DNA of 64,000 bases from an uncultured Caulobacteraceae bacterium (GTDB taxonomy: Bacteria; Pseudomonadota; Alphaproteobacteria; Caulobacterales; Caulobacteraceae), in the NCBI GenBank assembly GCA_937138625.1, contig CAKZPF010000006.1:124001-188000 (forward strand). The letters run 5' to 3'. A program made the position numbers and the translations under genes. The notes beneath the pieces were generated by a model. The model worked only from the letters and a program-made list of their open reading frames with translations, was not told where the DNA came from and searched no databases. Shown piece by piece: positions 38,457 to 45,613 of this stretch (position 1 is its first letter; the number at the start of each line of letters is the position of its first letter).

Positions 38457-39194
38457 ATGCGTTTGGATTTGATGACCTGGCCCGAGGTCGAGGCCTATTT
38501 GAAAACCTCGAAAACCGTGGTGGTGCCTGTGGGCTCGACCGAGCAACACGGCCCCACCGGCGTGATGGGCACCGACATCATCTGCCCCGAGATCATCGCC
38601 AAAACCGCCACCGAGATCGACCCCTTTCTGATCACGCCGCCCCTGCCCTTTGGCCAAGCTCAGCATCATCTGGATTTTGCCGGCACCATTGCGCTGCGTC
38701 CCAGCACCCTGATCGCCACCGTGCAGGATGTGGTGGCATCGCTGTCGCATCATGGCTTTCAGCGGATCTATTTTTTCAATGGTCACGGTGGCAACACCGC
38801 CACCCTCGAGGCCGCCATGGCCGAGTGCTATGGCGCCTTCAGTTTGCGCGGCGAGGCCTGCCCCTATCGTCTGAAGGTGCGCAACTGGTGGGAACTGCCG
38901 GGCATTTTTGAACTGTGCAAACGTCTGTTCCCCCGCGGCCATGGCGGGCATGGCGCGCCATCGGAACTCTCGGTCACCCATTATGCCTATGACGAAGCCA
39001 TGCGCCGCGATAAGCCCGAGCCGAAAATCGCCCCCTTTGGTCATGACTATGGCGATGCCTGCAGCTTTCGCGCGGCCTATCCCGATGGCCGTGCGGGTGC
39101 CGACCCGACCCTGGCCACCAAGGCCTTGGGCGAGCAACTGGTGCACCAATCCGCCCAGGCCCTGGTGCGTGAGCTGCAGGCCTTCTCGGCCTAG
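38457..39194 (+). CDS. Creatininase family amidohydrolase
   Basis: 245 residues. Metal-dependent amidohydrolase fold: VVPVGSTEQHGPTGVMGTDI (metal-binding Glu, His, Asp), PPLPFGQAQHHLDFAGTIAL, YFFNGHGGNTATLEAA and GHGGHGAPSELSVT. Members hydrolyse creatinine or cyclic amides such as formamidopyrimidines; the substrate here cannot be named. AGGAAAG ribosome site 5 bp upstream. Confidence 0.88.
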   Translation: MRLDLMTWPEVEAYLKTSKTVVVPVGSTEQHGPTGVMGTDIICPEIIAKTATEIDPFLITPPLPFGQAQHHLDFAGTIALRPSTLIATVQDVVASLSHHGFQRIYFFNGHGGNTATLEAAMAECYGAFSLRGEACPYRLKVRNWWELPGIFELCKRLFPRGHGGHGAPSELSVTHYAYDEAMRRDKPEPKIAPFGHDYGDACSFRAAYPDGRAGADPTLATKALGEQLVHQSAQALVRELQAFSA

Positions 39195-39256
39195 ACAGCG
39201 CCCGCCTGAGCAAGAATTCATTTGCCGTTCAGTGCCCCCGCGCCATAGTAAGCGGT

Positions 39257-39877
39257 ATGAAACACGCAAAACCCCTGCTGACCGCCCTGGCCCTGTTGAC
39301 GGCGCCCGCCCTTATGGCCCAAACGGCCCCTCTGCCCAAAGCCGAGGCCCAGGCCGTGGTGACAAAGTTCACAAACCATATCGAGGCCTTACCCGCCACC
39401 GCCGGGCGCTTTGCCCAGACCAATCCCGATGGACAAACGGTGACCGGCACCTTTTATCTGTGGCGACCGGGGCGATTACGGTTTGAGTATGACAACCAGC
39501 CCCTGTTGGTGGTGGCCGATGGCCATAACGTCAAGGTCCAAGACCAAGAGATGGGCACCCTGGATACCTATCCCATTGGCATGACACCGCTGAAGCTGTT
39601 GCTGGATAAAGACATCCGTCTGGACACCCACGCCGAGATCACCCAAGTCGTTCAGGACAAAGGCACCACCCTGATCAGCGCCAAGGACGCCAAGGGCGAA
39701 GCCGATGGCAGCATCACCTTGCGCTTTGATCGCAAGACGCAACAGCTGTTGGGTTGGGTCATCCGTGATGGGCAGGGGCAACTGACCACGGTCCAGCTCA
39801 GCCAACTCAGAACCGCCAAACTGGATCCTGATCTTTTCAAACTGCGCGAGGCCAAACGCCCCTATCGCAGCCGCTAG
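39257..39877 (+). CDS. lolA: Outer-membrane lipoprotein carrier LolA
   Basis: 206 residues, signal peptide about 22 residues (ending LMAQ). Periplasmic chaperone moving lipoproteins from LolCDE to the outer membrane. Family features: TAGRFAQTNPDGQTVTGTFYLWRPGRLRFEYD, LVVADGHNVKVQD, and ITLRFDRKTQQLLGWVIRDGQGQLTTVQL. The many lipoproteins in this window would be clients. Followed by xthA, a common alphaproteobacterial order. Confidence 0.92.
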   Translation: MKHAKPLLTALALLTAPALMAQTAPLPKAEAQAVVTKFTNHIEALPATAGRFAQTNPDGQTVTGTFYLWRPGRLRFEYDNQPLLVVADGHNVKVQDQEMGTLDTYPIGMTPLKLLLDKDIRLDTHAEITQVVQDKGTTLISAKDAKGEADGSITLRFDRKTQQLLGWVIRDGQGQLTTVQLSQLRTAKLDPDLFKLREAKRPYRSR

Positions 39878-39932
39878 CCCCCTTTCGCTGCCTCCCTCTG
39901 GTCATCTGGGAAAACCGGGCTATAGAGGGATC

Positions 39933-40724
39933 ATGAAACTCATCACCTGGAACATCAATTCCGTGCGCATTCGCCTGGACCACATCGCCCGTGTGGTCGC
40001 CGATGAAGACCCCGATGTCTTGTGCCTGCAAGAGATCAAATGCCAACCAGCCGAGTTCCCCCGTGCGGCCTTTGAAGACATGGGGTTGGGGCACCTGCAC
40101 ATCTGCGGGCAAAAAGGCTGGCACGGCGTGGCCACGGCCTCGAAACACCCCATCACGCTCTTGGATGATCGGGGCACCTGCCGCGAAGGCCAAGCCCGCC
40201 ACGCCATCAGCCAGATCAAGGGCCTTGAGGTCCATAACCTCTATTGCCCAGCGGGTGGTGATGTTCCCGACCCCGAGGTGAACCCCAAATTCGACCATAA
40301 GCTCGATGTGTTTGCGCGCCTGACCCAGGACTTTGGTGGCCGCCCCGCCGGTGAGAAATTGGTGGTGATGGGGGACCTGAACATCGCCCCAGGCGAGCAC
40401 GATGTCTGGAACCACAAATATATGCTGAAGGTGGTCAGTCATACCCCGCCGGAAATTGAGGCCATGGGCCGCTTGATGGCGTCTTATGATTTCCTGGACA
40501 TGGTGCGCCATCACACACCCGCGCCGGAAAAGCTGTTCAGCTGGTGGAGCTATCGCGCCAAAGACTTCCGCGCCTCAAACCGAGGCCTGCGTTTGGACCA
40601 TGTGCTGGTCAGCCCCGCCCTGGCCGACGCCGCCCAGGCCGGGCGCAGCTATACGCGCGATGATGTGCGGGGTTGGGACAAACCTTCTGATCACGCGCCC
40701 GTGGTGGCGGTTTTGGATGTCTAG
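39933..40724 (+). CDS. xthA: Exodeoxyribonuclease III
   Basis: 263 residues. AP endonuclease/3' exonuclease of base-excision repair. Motifs: KLITWNINSVRIRLDH, LCLQEIKCQPAEFP (metal-binding Glu), VVMGDLNIAP (catalytic Asp-x-Asn), LRLDHVLVS and DKPSDHAPVVAVL with the catalytic His. Convergent with the response regulator gene. Confidence 0.95.
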   Translation: MKLITWNINSVRIRLDHIARVVADEDPDVLCLQEIKCQPAEFPRAAFEDMGLGHLHICGQKGWHGVATASKHPITLLDDRGTCREGQARHAISQIKGLEVHNLYCPAGGDVPDPEVNPKFDHKLDVFARLTQDFGGRPAGEKLVVMGDLNIAPGEHDVWNHKYMLKVVSHTPPEIEAMGRLMASYDFLDMVRHHTPAPEKLFSWWSYRAKDFRASNRGLRLDHVLVSPALADAAQAGRSYTRDDVRGWDKPSDHAPVVAVLDV

Positions 40725-40747
40725 CTTCAGAGGCCCTGGGACAGACC

Positions 40748-41422
40748 TCACTCCGCCAGCTTATAGCCCCCGCCATCGGTGATGACGATTTTCTCGCCGT
40801 CTTTGGGCTCGATTTTTTTGCGCAGCCGATAGACATGGGTTTCAATGGTGTGGGTATCCACGCCCGAGTTATAGCCCCAAACGTTTTCCAATAAATCCTG
40901 GCGGCTAGCGGTCTTGCCCTTGGCCCGATACAGGTACTTCAGGATGCCGGTTTCTTTTTCCGTCAGCTTGATTTTCCGCTCACCGGCCAACAACATTTTC
41001 GCCGCCGGTTTGAACTCATAGGGCCCGATTTTCAGTGTGGCCTCGTCACTGTCTTCAAAGGCCCGAAGCTGCGCCCGAATGCGCGCCAACAAGACCGCAT
41101 ATTTGAACGGCTTTGAGATGTAATCATTGGCACCGGCATCAAGACCAGTGACGGTGTCGGTGTCGGTGTCGCGCCCCGTCAGCATGATGATCGGGGTCTT
41201 CACGCCGCGCTCGCGCAATTTGGCGCAGACCTCATAACCCGTCAGGTCCGGCATATCCACATCCAACAGCACCAAGTCAAATCTGTGCTCGTGGGCCATG
41301 CGCAGGCCAGCATAACCGTTTTCCGCCTCAAGCGTTAGGAAGCCATCTTCCTCGGACAATTGTTCGGCCAGCGCCCCGCGCAGATCCTCGTCGTCGTCAA
41401 TCATCAAAATGGTGGGTTTCAT
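40748..41422 (-). CDS. OmpR/PhoB-type response regulator
   Basis: 224 residues from MKPTILMIDDDEDL. Receiver domain with the acidic pair MIDDDED, phospho-acceptor Asp in LVLLDVDMPD, MLTGR and ISKPFKY (Lys). A winged-helix DNA-binding domain follows (LTEKETGILKYLYRAKGKTASRQDLLENVWGY, HTIETHVYRLRKKI, TDGGGYKL). No partner kinase is adjacent, so it is an orphan here; the target genes are unknown. Confidence 0.93.
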   Translation of the reverse strand: MKPTILMIDDDEDLRGALAEQLSEEDGFLTLEAENGYAGLRMAHEHRFDLVLLDVDMPDLTGYEVCAKLRERGVKTPIIMLTGRDTDTDTVTGLDAGANDYISKPFKYAVLLARIRAQLRAFEDSDEATLKIGPYEFKPAAKMLLAGERKIKLTEKETGILKYLYRAKGKTASRQDLLENVWGYNSGVDTHTIETHVYRLRKKIEPKDGEKIVITDGGGYKLAE

Positions 41423-41551
41423 GCAAATCGGCCTTGTGTTCCCAGCCAGCATAAAAGGCAAATCTTGACACAGCTTTACCAATTCCGGGCTTTGCCGCCT
41501 TGATCGAATCTAGCCTTGACCGCCCCCACAGGTTCAGGCCTAGTTCACGCC

Positions 41552-42061
41552 ATGAATATCCTTGTGACCTCTGATGGTGTTCTGCAGCTGGGTGACCGGC
41601 GTTTTCACTGCGCGCTCGGCAAGGCCGGGGTGATTGCGGCCGCTGACAAACGCGAGGGCGACAACACAACCCCGCTCGGGACCTATCCTTTGCGCCAAGT
41701 GTTTTACCGCCCCGATCGTGTGGATACACCCCAAACCCTTCTGCCCTGTCAGGCTTTGACGCCCGCTGATGGCTGGTGCGACGCCCCAAAGGATCCGAAA
41801 TACAATCAATTTGTCCGCCACCCGTACCGGGCCAGCGCCGAGCATCTGTGGCGAGACGATCATATTTATGATCTGATTGTGATACTGGGCCACAATGACA
41901 ATCCGGTGGTGCCGGGTCTCGGCAGTGCCATATTTTTGCACATCGCCCGTGAAGGCTACGCGGGCACCGAGGGCTGTGTTGCCCTGGCAAAACCCGATTT
42001 GCTAACGGTGCTGGCCGCCGTCAGCCCTGTTTCACAGATCGAGATTAAGCCCAAGGTTTGA
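41552..42061 (+). CDS. L,D-transpeptidase (YkuD)-like protein
   Basis: 169 residues from the ATG. YkuD-type region: RFHCALGKAGVIAAADKREGDNTTPLGTYPLRQVFYR, then HIAREGYAGTEGCVALAKPDL with the catalytic HxxxxxxxxxxGC-type Cys. Contains the family GHNDNP and LGSAIFLHIA segments. No signal peptide is evident, as in the short alphaproteobacterial YkuD proteins. May modify peptidoglycan or a related substrate. Confidence 0.85.
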   Translation: MNILVTSDGVLQLGDRRFHCALGKAGVIAAADKREGDNTTPLGTYPLRQVFYRPDRVDTPQTLLPCQALTPADGWCDAPKDPKYNQFVRHPYRASAEHLWRDDHIYDLIVILGHNDNPVVPGLGSAIFLHIAREGYAGTEGCVALAKPDLLTVLAAVSPVSQIEIKPKV

Positions 42062-42082
42062 TGTTCAAGGTTTGATTTCCCC

Positions 42083-42538
42083 TTATGGCTTATAGCGCCC
42101 GTGGACATTGGCGGCGCGTTCTTTCAACTGATGGGGGCCAACACGCACGGTTTTGCCGTCACCATCAATGACCATGGTGTAAACGGTGCCGCTCTCATCA
42201 ATCCGCGTACCTGTTTTTTCGCCTTTTGGGTCATGGGATTTTTGGATAACTTTCAGCTCCCATTGATGAGCCACATCATCCAAGTCCAACCCTGATGACA
42301 AATATACAGGCGCCATATGCAGCGGCACCGGAGACGTCTCAGAGACCGTAATTTCCCCATCCGCATACCCAGGGGTCAAATAGCCGTTGTCCCCTTCAAT
42401 CGCCTGGGGGTCATAGGTCTTGGTCACGGTTTCCGTTCCATACTGCGGAACGTCAATGTGAAGATGTTTATAGGGTGGTTCATGAAATATGATATCGCCC
42501 ACACTATTAATATAAGGCTGGTGATGAGAATACGCCAT
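42083..42538 (-). CDS. Downstream half of an acidic repeat-type protein, after an in-frame TAG
   Basis: 151 codons if started at ATG 42536-42538 (GTG two codons earlier also possible); no good ribosome site. The frame is open back to 42586, directly after the TAG of the upstream gene and in the same frame: LWFWQDGTKKVEHRVTMAYS. It contains GLDLDDVAHQWELKVIQ, DESGTVYTMVIDGDGKTVRVG and ends VHGRYKP. It is probably the C-terminal half of one 318-codon gene now cut by a nonsense codon, or made by read-through. Unknown function. Confidence 0.5.
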   Translation of the reverse strand: MAYSHHQPYINSVGDIIFHEPPYKHLHIDVPQYGTETVTKTYDPQAIEGDNGYLTPGYADGEITVSETSPVPLHMAPVYLSSGLDLDDVAHQWELKVIQKSHDPKGEKTGTRIDESGTVYTMVIDGDGKTVRVGPHQLKERAANVHGRYKP

Positions 42539-42586
42539 GGTCACGCGATGCTCGACCTTCTTGGTGCCATCCTGCCAAAACCATAG

Positions 42587-43039
42587 CTAATCATCGAGAT
42601 CGCTTTGCAAAACCTGACCATCTGGCGACTGATTGTCCGTGATGGTGTATTGGTGGGCTTGGCCGTCCGCATCAGTGATCACATGCACAATGTCTGAATG
42701 CCCATCCGTATGCTCACCTACCAGGTGGGCGTCAGCTTCGACGACAAAGTGATTGGCAGAGTATTTCGGTTTAGCCGGTGAGGCATCTGTATAGGTTGGC
42801 GAGGAAGACGGCCCATCGCCCCAAACACTAAACTGTTCGCTTTGCGTCGGATCGGCATAGGCCTTGATGCTCAGGCTCGGGATCTCATGAGCCCGACCGG
42901 TTTGGTCTTTGTAATAGGGCGTCAGCGTTTGGAAATCGCTGGAGGCCAGCTTTTGCTCCGGCACTTTGAAAAAGACCTCATCTGGCACACGGTCCCCGTT
43001 CCAGTCGACCTTGATGCTGATTTCATTGGCTGCAGACAT
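42587..43039 (-). CDS. Acidic repeat-loop protein F (5' half of a TAG-interrupted gene)
   Basis: 150 residues from the ATG 6 bp after GGGGAGG; earlier in-frame ATGs lack a ribosome site. MSAANEISIKVDWNGDRVPD, then EVFF and YYKDQTGRAHEIPSLSIKAY, follow the same N-terminal plan as D and E (Asp loop, strand, FYKxxxG, LPS). DGHSDIVHVITDADGQAH is a second loop region. Ends in TAG (42587-42589), beyond which the same frame continues for 167 residues. TAG is an ordinary stop elsewhere here (lolA), so general recoding is unlikely. Confidence 0.7.
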   Translation of the reverse strand: MSAANEISIKVDWNGDRVPDEVFFKVPEQKLASSDFQTLTPYYKDQTGRAHEIPSLSIKAYADPTQSEQFSVWGDGPSSSPTYTDASPAKPKYSANHFVVEADAHLVGEHTDGHSDIVHVITDADGQAHQYTITDNQSPDGQVLQSDLDD

Positions 43040-43084
43040 GGCCATCCTCCCCTTGATATCCATTGCGCGTCACAAATTTGTTGT

Positions 43085-43114
43085 CTATTAGGCGCTGAAG
43101 CATAATTCTGTCAA
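43085..43114 (-). promoter_or_regulatory. Promoter of acidic repeat protein F
   Basis: On the minus strand TTGACA (43114-43109), 18 bp spacer, TAATAG (43090-43085); it ends 45 bp before the ATG at 43039. The -35 overlaps the 3' end of the yggS gene. Confidence 0.6.
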
Positions 43115-43797
43115 GTGCGCGGCCCAAAGACACCTGAACCCACCCGCACAGAGGTCGCGCCCACCTTGGCGGCCCATTCAAAATCCGCGCTCATGCCCAT
43201 GCTCAGGCGGGTCAAACCGTGGCGCGCCGCCAATTGGCGCAGAAAAACAAAATGCGGCACCGGCGGCTCGTCAGCGGGCGGAATGCACATCAAGCCCACC
43301 ACCGGCAGGCCCAGCTCATCCCGGGCCAATTTCAGCAAATCCGGCAGATCCGTAGGCAAAACCCCGCCTTTTTGTGGTTCCTCGCCTGTGTTCACCTGGA
43401 CATAAACTTTGGGCCGCTTGCCCAAATTTGCCATGGCCACCGCCAGGGCGCGTGCCAATTTCGGGCGGTCCAAGCTTTCGATCACATCAAACAGAGTGAC
43501 CGCCGCCTCAGCCTTGTTGCTTTGCAAGCTGCCCAGCAGATGCAGTTTTAAATCCGGGTATTGCTCTCGGACCTCTGGCGTCCAGCGCGTTTGGGCCTCT
43601 TGCACACGGTTTTCGCCGAACAGGCGATGTCTTGCTTGCAACACAGGCACAATACGACCCCAAGGCTGCTGCTTGCTGACCGCCACCAGCTCCACGGCCC
43701 CTGCCGACCGCCCGGCCTGATGGCAGGCTTCGCTCAGACGGGTTTTCACCTCTTCATAAGACTCTGTCGGATGGGTGGTCTGTGTGGGACTGGTCAT
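43111..43797 (-). CDS. YggS/PROSC family PLP homeostasis protein
   Basis: 228 residues from MTSPTQTTHPTESYEE. Alanine-racemase-like TIM barrel with PLP lysine in ELVAVSKQQP, RLFGENRVQEAQTRW, LHLLGSLQSNKAEAAV, VQVNTGEEPQKGG, GLMCIPP and LSMGMSADFEWAAKVGATSVRVGSGVFGPR. Regulates free PLP; no catalytic turnover is known. Divergent from the ThiE-like gene with 28 bp between starts. Confidence 0.94.
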   Translation of the reverse strand: MTSPTQTTHPTESYEEVKTRLSEACHQAGRSAGAVELVAVSKQQPWGRIVPVLQARHRLFGENRVQEAQTRWTPEVREQYPDLKLHLLGSLQSNKAEAAVTLFDVIESLDRPKLARALAVAMANLGKRPKVYVQVNTGEEPQKGGVLPTDLPDLLKLARDELGLPVVGLMCIPPADEPPVPHFVFLRQLAARHGLTRLSMGMSADFEWAAKVGATSVRVGSGVFGPRT

Positions 43798-43825
43798 GGC
43801 CGCCACCATACGCCAAAGTGAAAAA

Positions 43826-44404
43826 ATGACCAGATCTTCTGCTCCCGCTCTCTGCCCCCATTTGCCTCGCGCGTGGCTGTTCACCGATCCGTGGCGATTG
43901 CCAGATCCCGTGGGCATTCTCGCTCAACAGGCCCCAGGCCTGGGTGTGGTCTTTCGCCATTTCGGCCAAGCAGATTACAAGGCCCTGGCCCCCCATATGC
44001 GCGCTTTGGCCCTGGCGCGGGGTGATCTGTTTTTGGTGGGGGCTGATACGCGCCTCGCCCAGAATGTATCGGCCGATGGCGTGCACCTGCCGGAACGTTT
44101 GGCTCACACCCTGCCCCGCTTGCGCAAGCGCTATCCGGGATGGTGGCTCAGCACCTCAGCCCACAGCCTCAGCGCCTTATACCAAGCGCAACAGTGGGGG
44201 GCAGATTTTGTTTTTCTCTCGTCGGTGCTTTCCAGTGACAGCCCCTCGGCGGGTCGAGCTATAGGGTTGACGCGGGCCTGCACTTGGGCCCGTCGAGTAT
44301 CAGTCCCCGTTTATGCTTTGGGTGGTGTGGACGCTCACACGCCTCTGCCGTCTGCGTTTGCGGGCTATGCGGGGATATCCTGTTGGAAAGATGAAGGCAC
44401 CTAA
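43826..44404 (+). CDS. Thiamine-phosphate synthase (ThiE/TenI)-like protein, degenerate
   Basis: 192 residues from MTRSSAPALCPH. A TIM-barrel outline is visible: AWLFTDPWRLPDP (strand 1), LVGADTRLAQNVSADGVHLPE (ADGVHL motif), WWLSTSAHSLSALYQAQQWGADFVFLSSVLSS and VPVYALGGV. Several ThiE phosphate-binding residues look altered, so activity is doubtful. This short type sits near yggS in alphaproteobacteria. Possible role in thiamine synthesis or salvage. Confidence 0.7.
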   Translation: MTRSSAPALCPHLPRAWLFTDPWRLPDPVGILAQQAPGLGVVFRHFGQADYKALAPHMRALALARGDLFLVGADTRLAQNVSADGVHLPERLAHTLPRLRKRYPGWWLSTSAHSLSALYQAQQWGADFVFLSSVLSSDSPSAGRAIGLTRACTWARRVSVPVYALGGVDAHTPLPSAFAGYAGISCWKDEGT

Positions 44405-44407
44405 GCC

Positions 44408-44836
44408 TTAAAACTCAAAGGCCGTTTCAAAGCGCACCCGCGGCTCGCGCTCATCAGGCGTGATCACGCGTTCTTGGGCGCGGGCACCCAGTTTCAACTC
44501 GGTGCCCAGACGCACCGATGGGGTGACGCGAAAATAGGCCTCGGCCGAGACATCGGACTGGGTGGTCTGGCGCATTTTCGGATCATCCAAAGACATAGAA
44601 AAGCCAAACCGAGACCCCTGCCACGACAGATCCGTTTGCTCGCCAGCGCCCCAAGCGTTTTGATCGCTCAGGAATTTGGCGCCTGATGTGTATTTCGCCG
44701 AAACATCCGCCGCCGAAAAGCCCACACCCTCGGCCATTGCCGTCTGGGGTGCAGCCCAGCAAACCACAGCCAACAGCCCTGCCGCCCCAAGCGAGGCCGC
44801 ACGCTGCGTCCAATGATGTGTCCACGTCTGTGTCAT
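44408..44836 (-). CDS. Periplasmic NtrZ-like protein
   Basis: 142 residues. Signal peptide (hydrophobic AASLGAAGLLAVVCW, cleavage near AMA-EG). The mature part KYTSGAKFLSDQNAWGAG, EAYFRVTPSVRLGTELKLG and the C-terminal EPRVRFETAFEF resemble the small NtrZ proteins of Caulobacter, described as periplasmic inhibitors of the NtrY kinase; I recall the pattern but cannot align it here. Convergent with the ThiE-like gene (3 bp apart). A perfect DnaA box lies 38 bp upstream of its start. Confidence 0.5.
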   Translation of the reverse strand: MTQTWTHHWTQRAASLGAAGLLAVVCWAAPQTAMAEGVGFSAADVSAKYTSGAKFLSDQNAWGAGEQTDLSWQGSRFGFSMSLDDPKMRQTTQSDVSAEAYFRVTPSVRLGTELKLGARAQERVITPDEREPRVRFETAFEF

Positions 44837-44873
44837 GTTTCTGCGTCGGTTGTGAACAAATAGAAAAGCCTAG

Positions 44874-44882
44874 TTATCCACA
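44874..44882 (+). promoter_or_regulatory. Consensus DnaA box
   Basis: TTATCCACA, a perfect 9/9 match, in the 252-bp gap upstream of the NtrZ-like and DUF3576 genes. Single copy, so more likely regulatory or a titration site than an origin. The rest of the gap holds no gene that I can see. Confidence 0.5.
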
Positions 44883-45088
44883 GCTGATTATGGTGTCTTT
44901 TCATCTTCTGGTAAAGCCATCCTGGGGCCTGGTCAACGCCAGCGTGTAGAAAGTACCGCCCTGTGACTTTCCGGTCATACCCGGTGGGGGGCTGATACCG
45001 ACACGGATCAAAATCAGAAAAGCGGTTTTCACTTTTGGTGAAATTGCTCTATACCTTGGCCAAACGTGAAAATCTCATGAGGACACAC

Positions 45089-45598
45089 ATGAATCTGGTT
45101 CTGAAAACATTGCTGGGTCTGGGCCTGGCCACTTCGTTGACGGCGTGCAGCGGTTTTTCCATTGGTGACGATCGCACCCCCAGCGAACAAGGCTCTTCGA
45201 TTCTCGACGACAGCTCGGGGCCGGGTCTGTTTGACGGACTGGGCGGTGACAAAAAGCAACAGGGCTCCAGCATCGGCATCAACAGCTATTTGTGGCGCGC
45301 GACACTGGATACCCTCAGTTTTATGCCGCTGTCCTCAGCCGATCCGTTTGGCGGGGTGATCATCACAGATTGGTACACCAATCCGGAAAAAACTGACGAG
45401 CGCTTCAAAGCCACGGCCTATATCCTCGACACCCGTCTGCGGGCCGATGGCCTAAAAGTGGCCGTGTTCAAGCAAATGAACCGTGGCGGCACGTGGGTTG
45501 ATATGCCCGTGACACCGGAAACCGAGCTGCAAATCGAAAACGCCATTTTGATGCGCGCACGCCAGTTGAAACTGTCTGGCGTCAAAGCCATCCAATAA
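45089..45598 (+). CDS. DUF3576 lipoprotein
   Basis: 169 residues from MNLVLKTLLG (TGAGGA 6 bp upstream). Lipobox ATSLTAC. The conserved core SSIGINSYLWRATLDTLSFMPLSSADPFGGVIITDWY matches DUF3576, a lipoprotein family found just before leuS-lptE-holA in alphaproteobacteria, which suggests an envelope role, perhaps linked to lipopolysaccharide assembly. Ends 15 bp before leuS. Confidence 0.88.
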   Translation: MNLVLKTLLGLGLATSLTACSGFSIGDDRTPSEQGSSILDDSSGPGLFDGLGGDKKQQGSSIGINSYLWRATLDTLSFMPLSSADPFGGVIITDWYTNPEKTDERFKATAYILDTRLRADGLKVAVFKQMNRGGTWVDMPVTPETELQIENAILMRARQLKLSGVKAIQ

Positions 45599-45613
45599 CA
45601 TACGGGGCAGACA

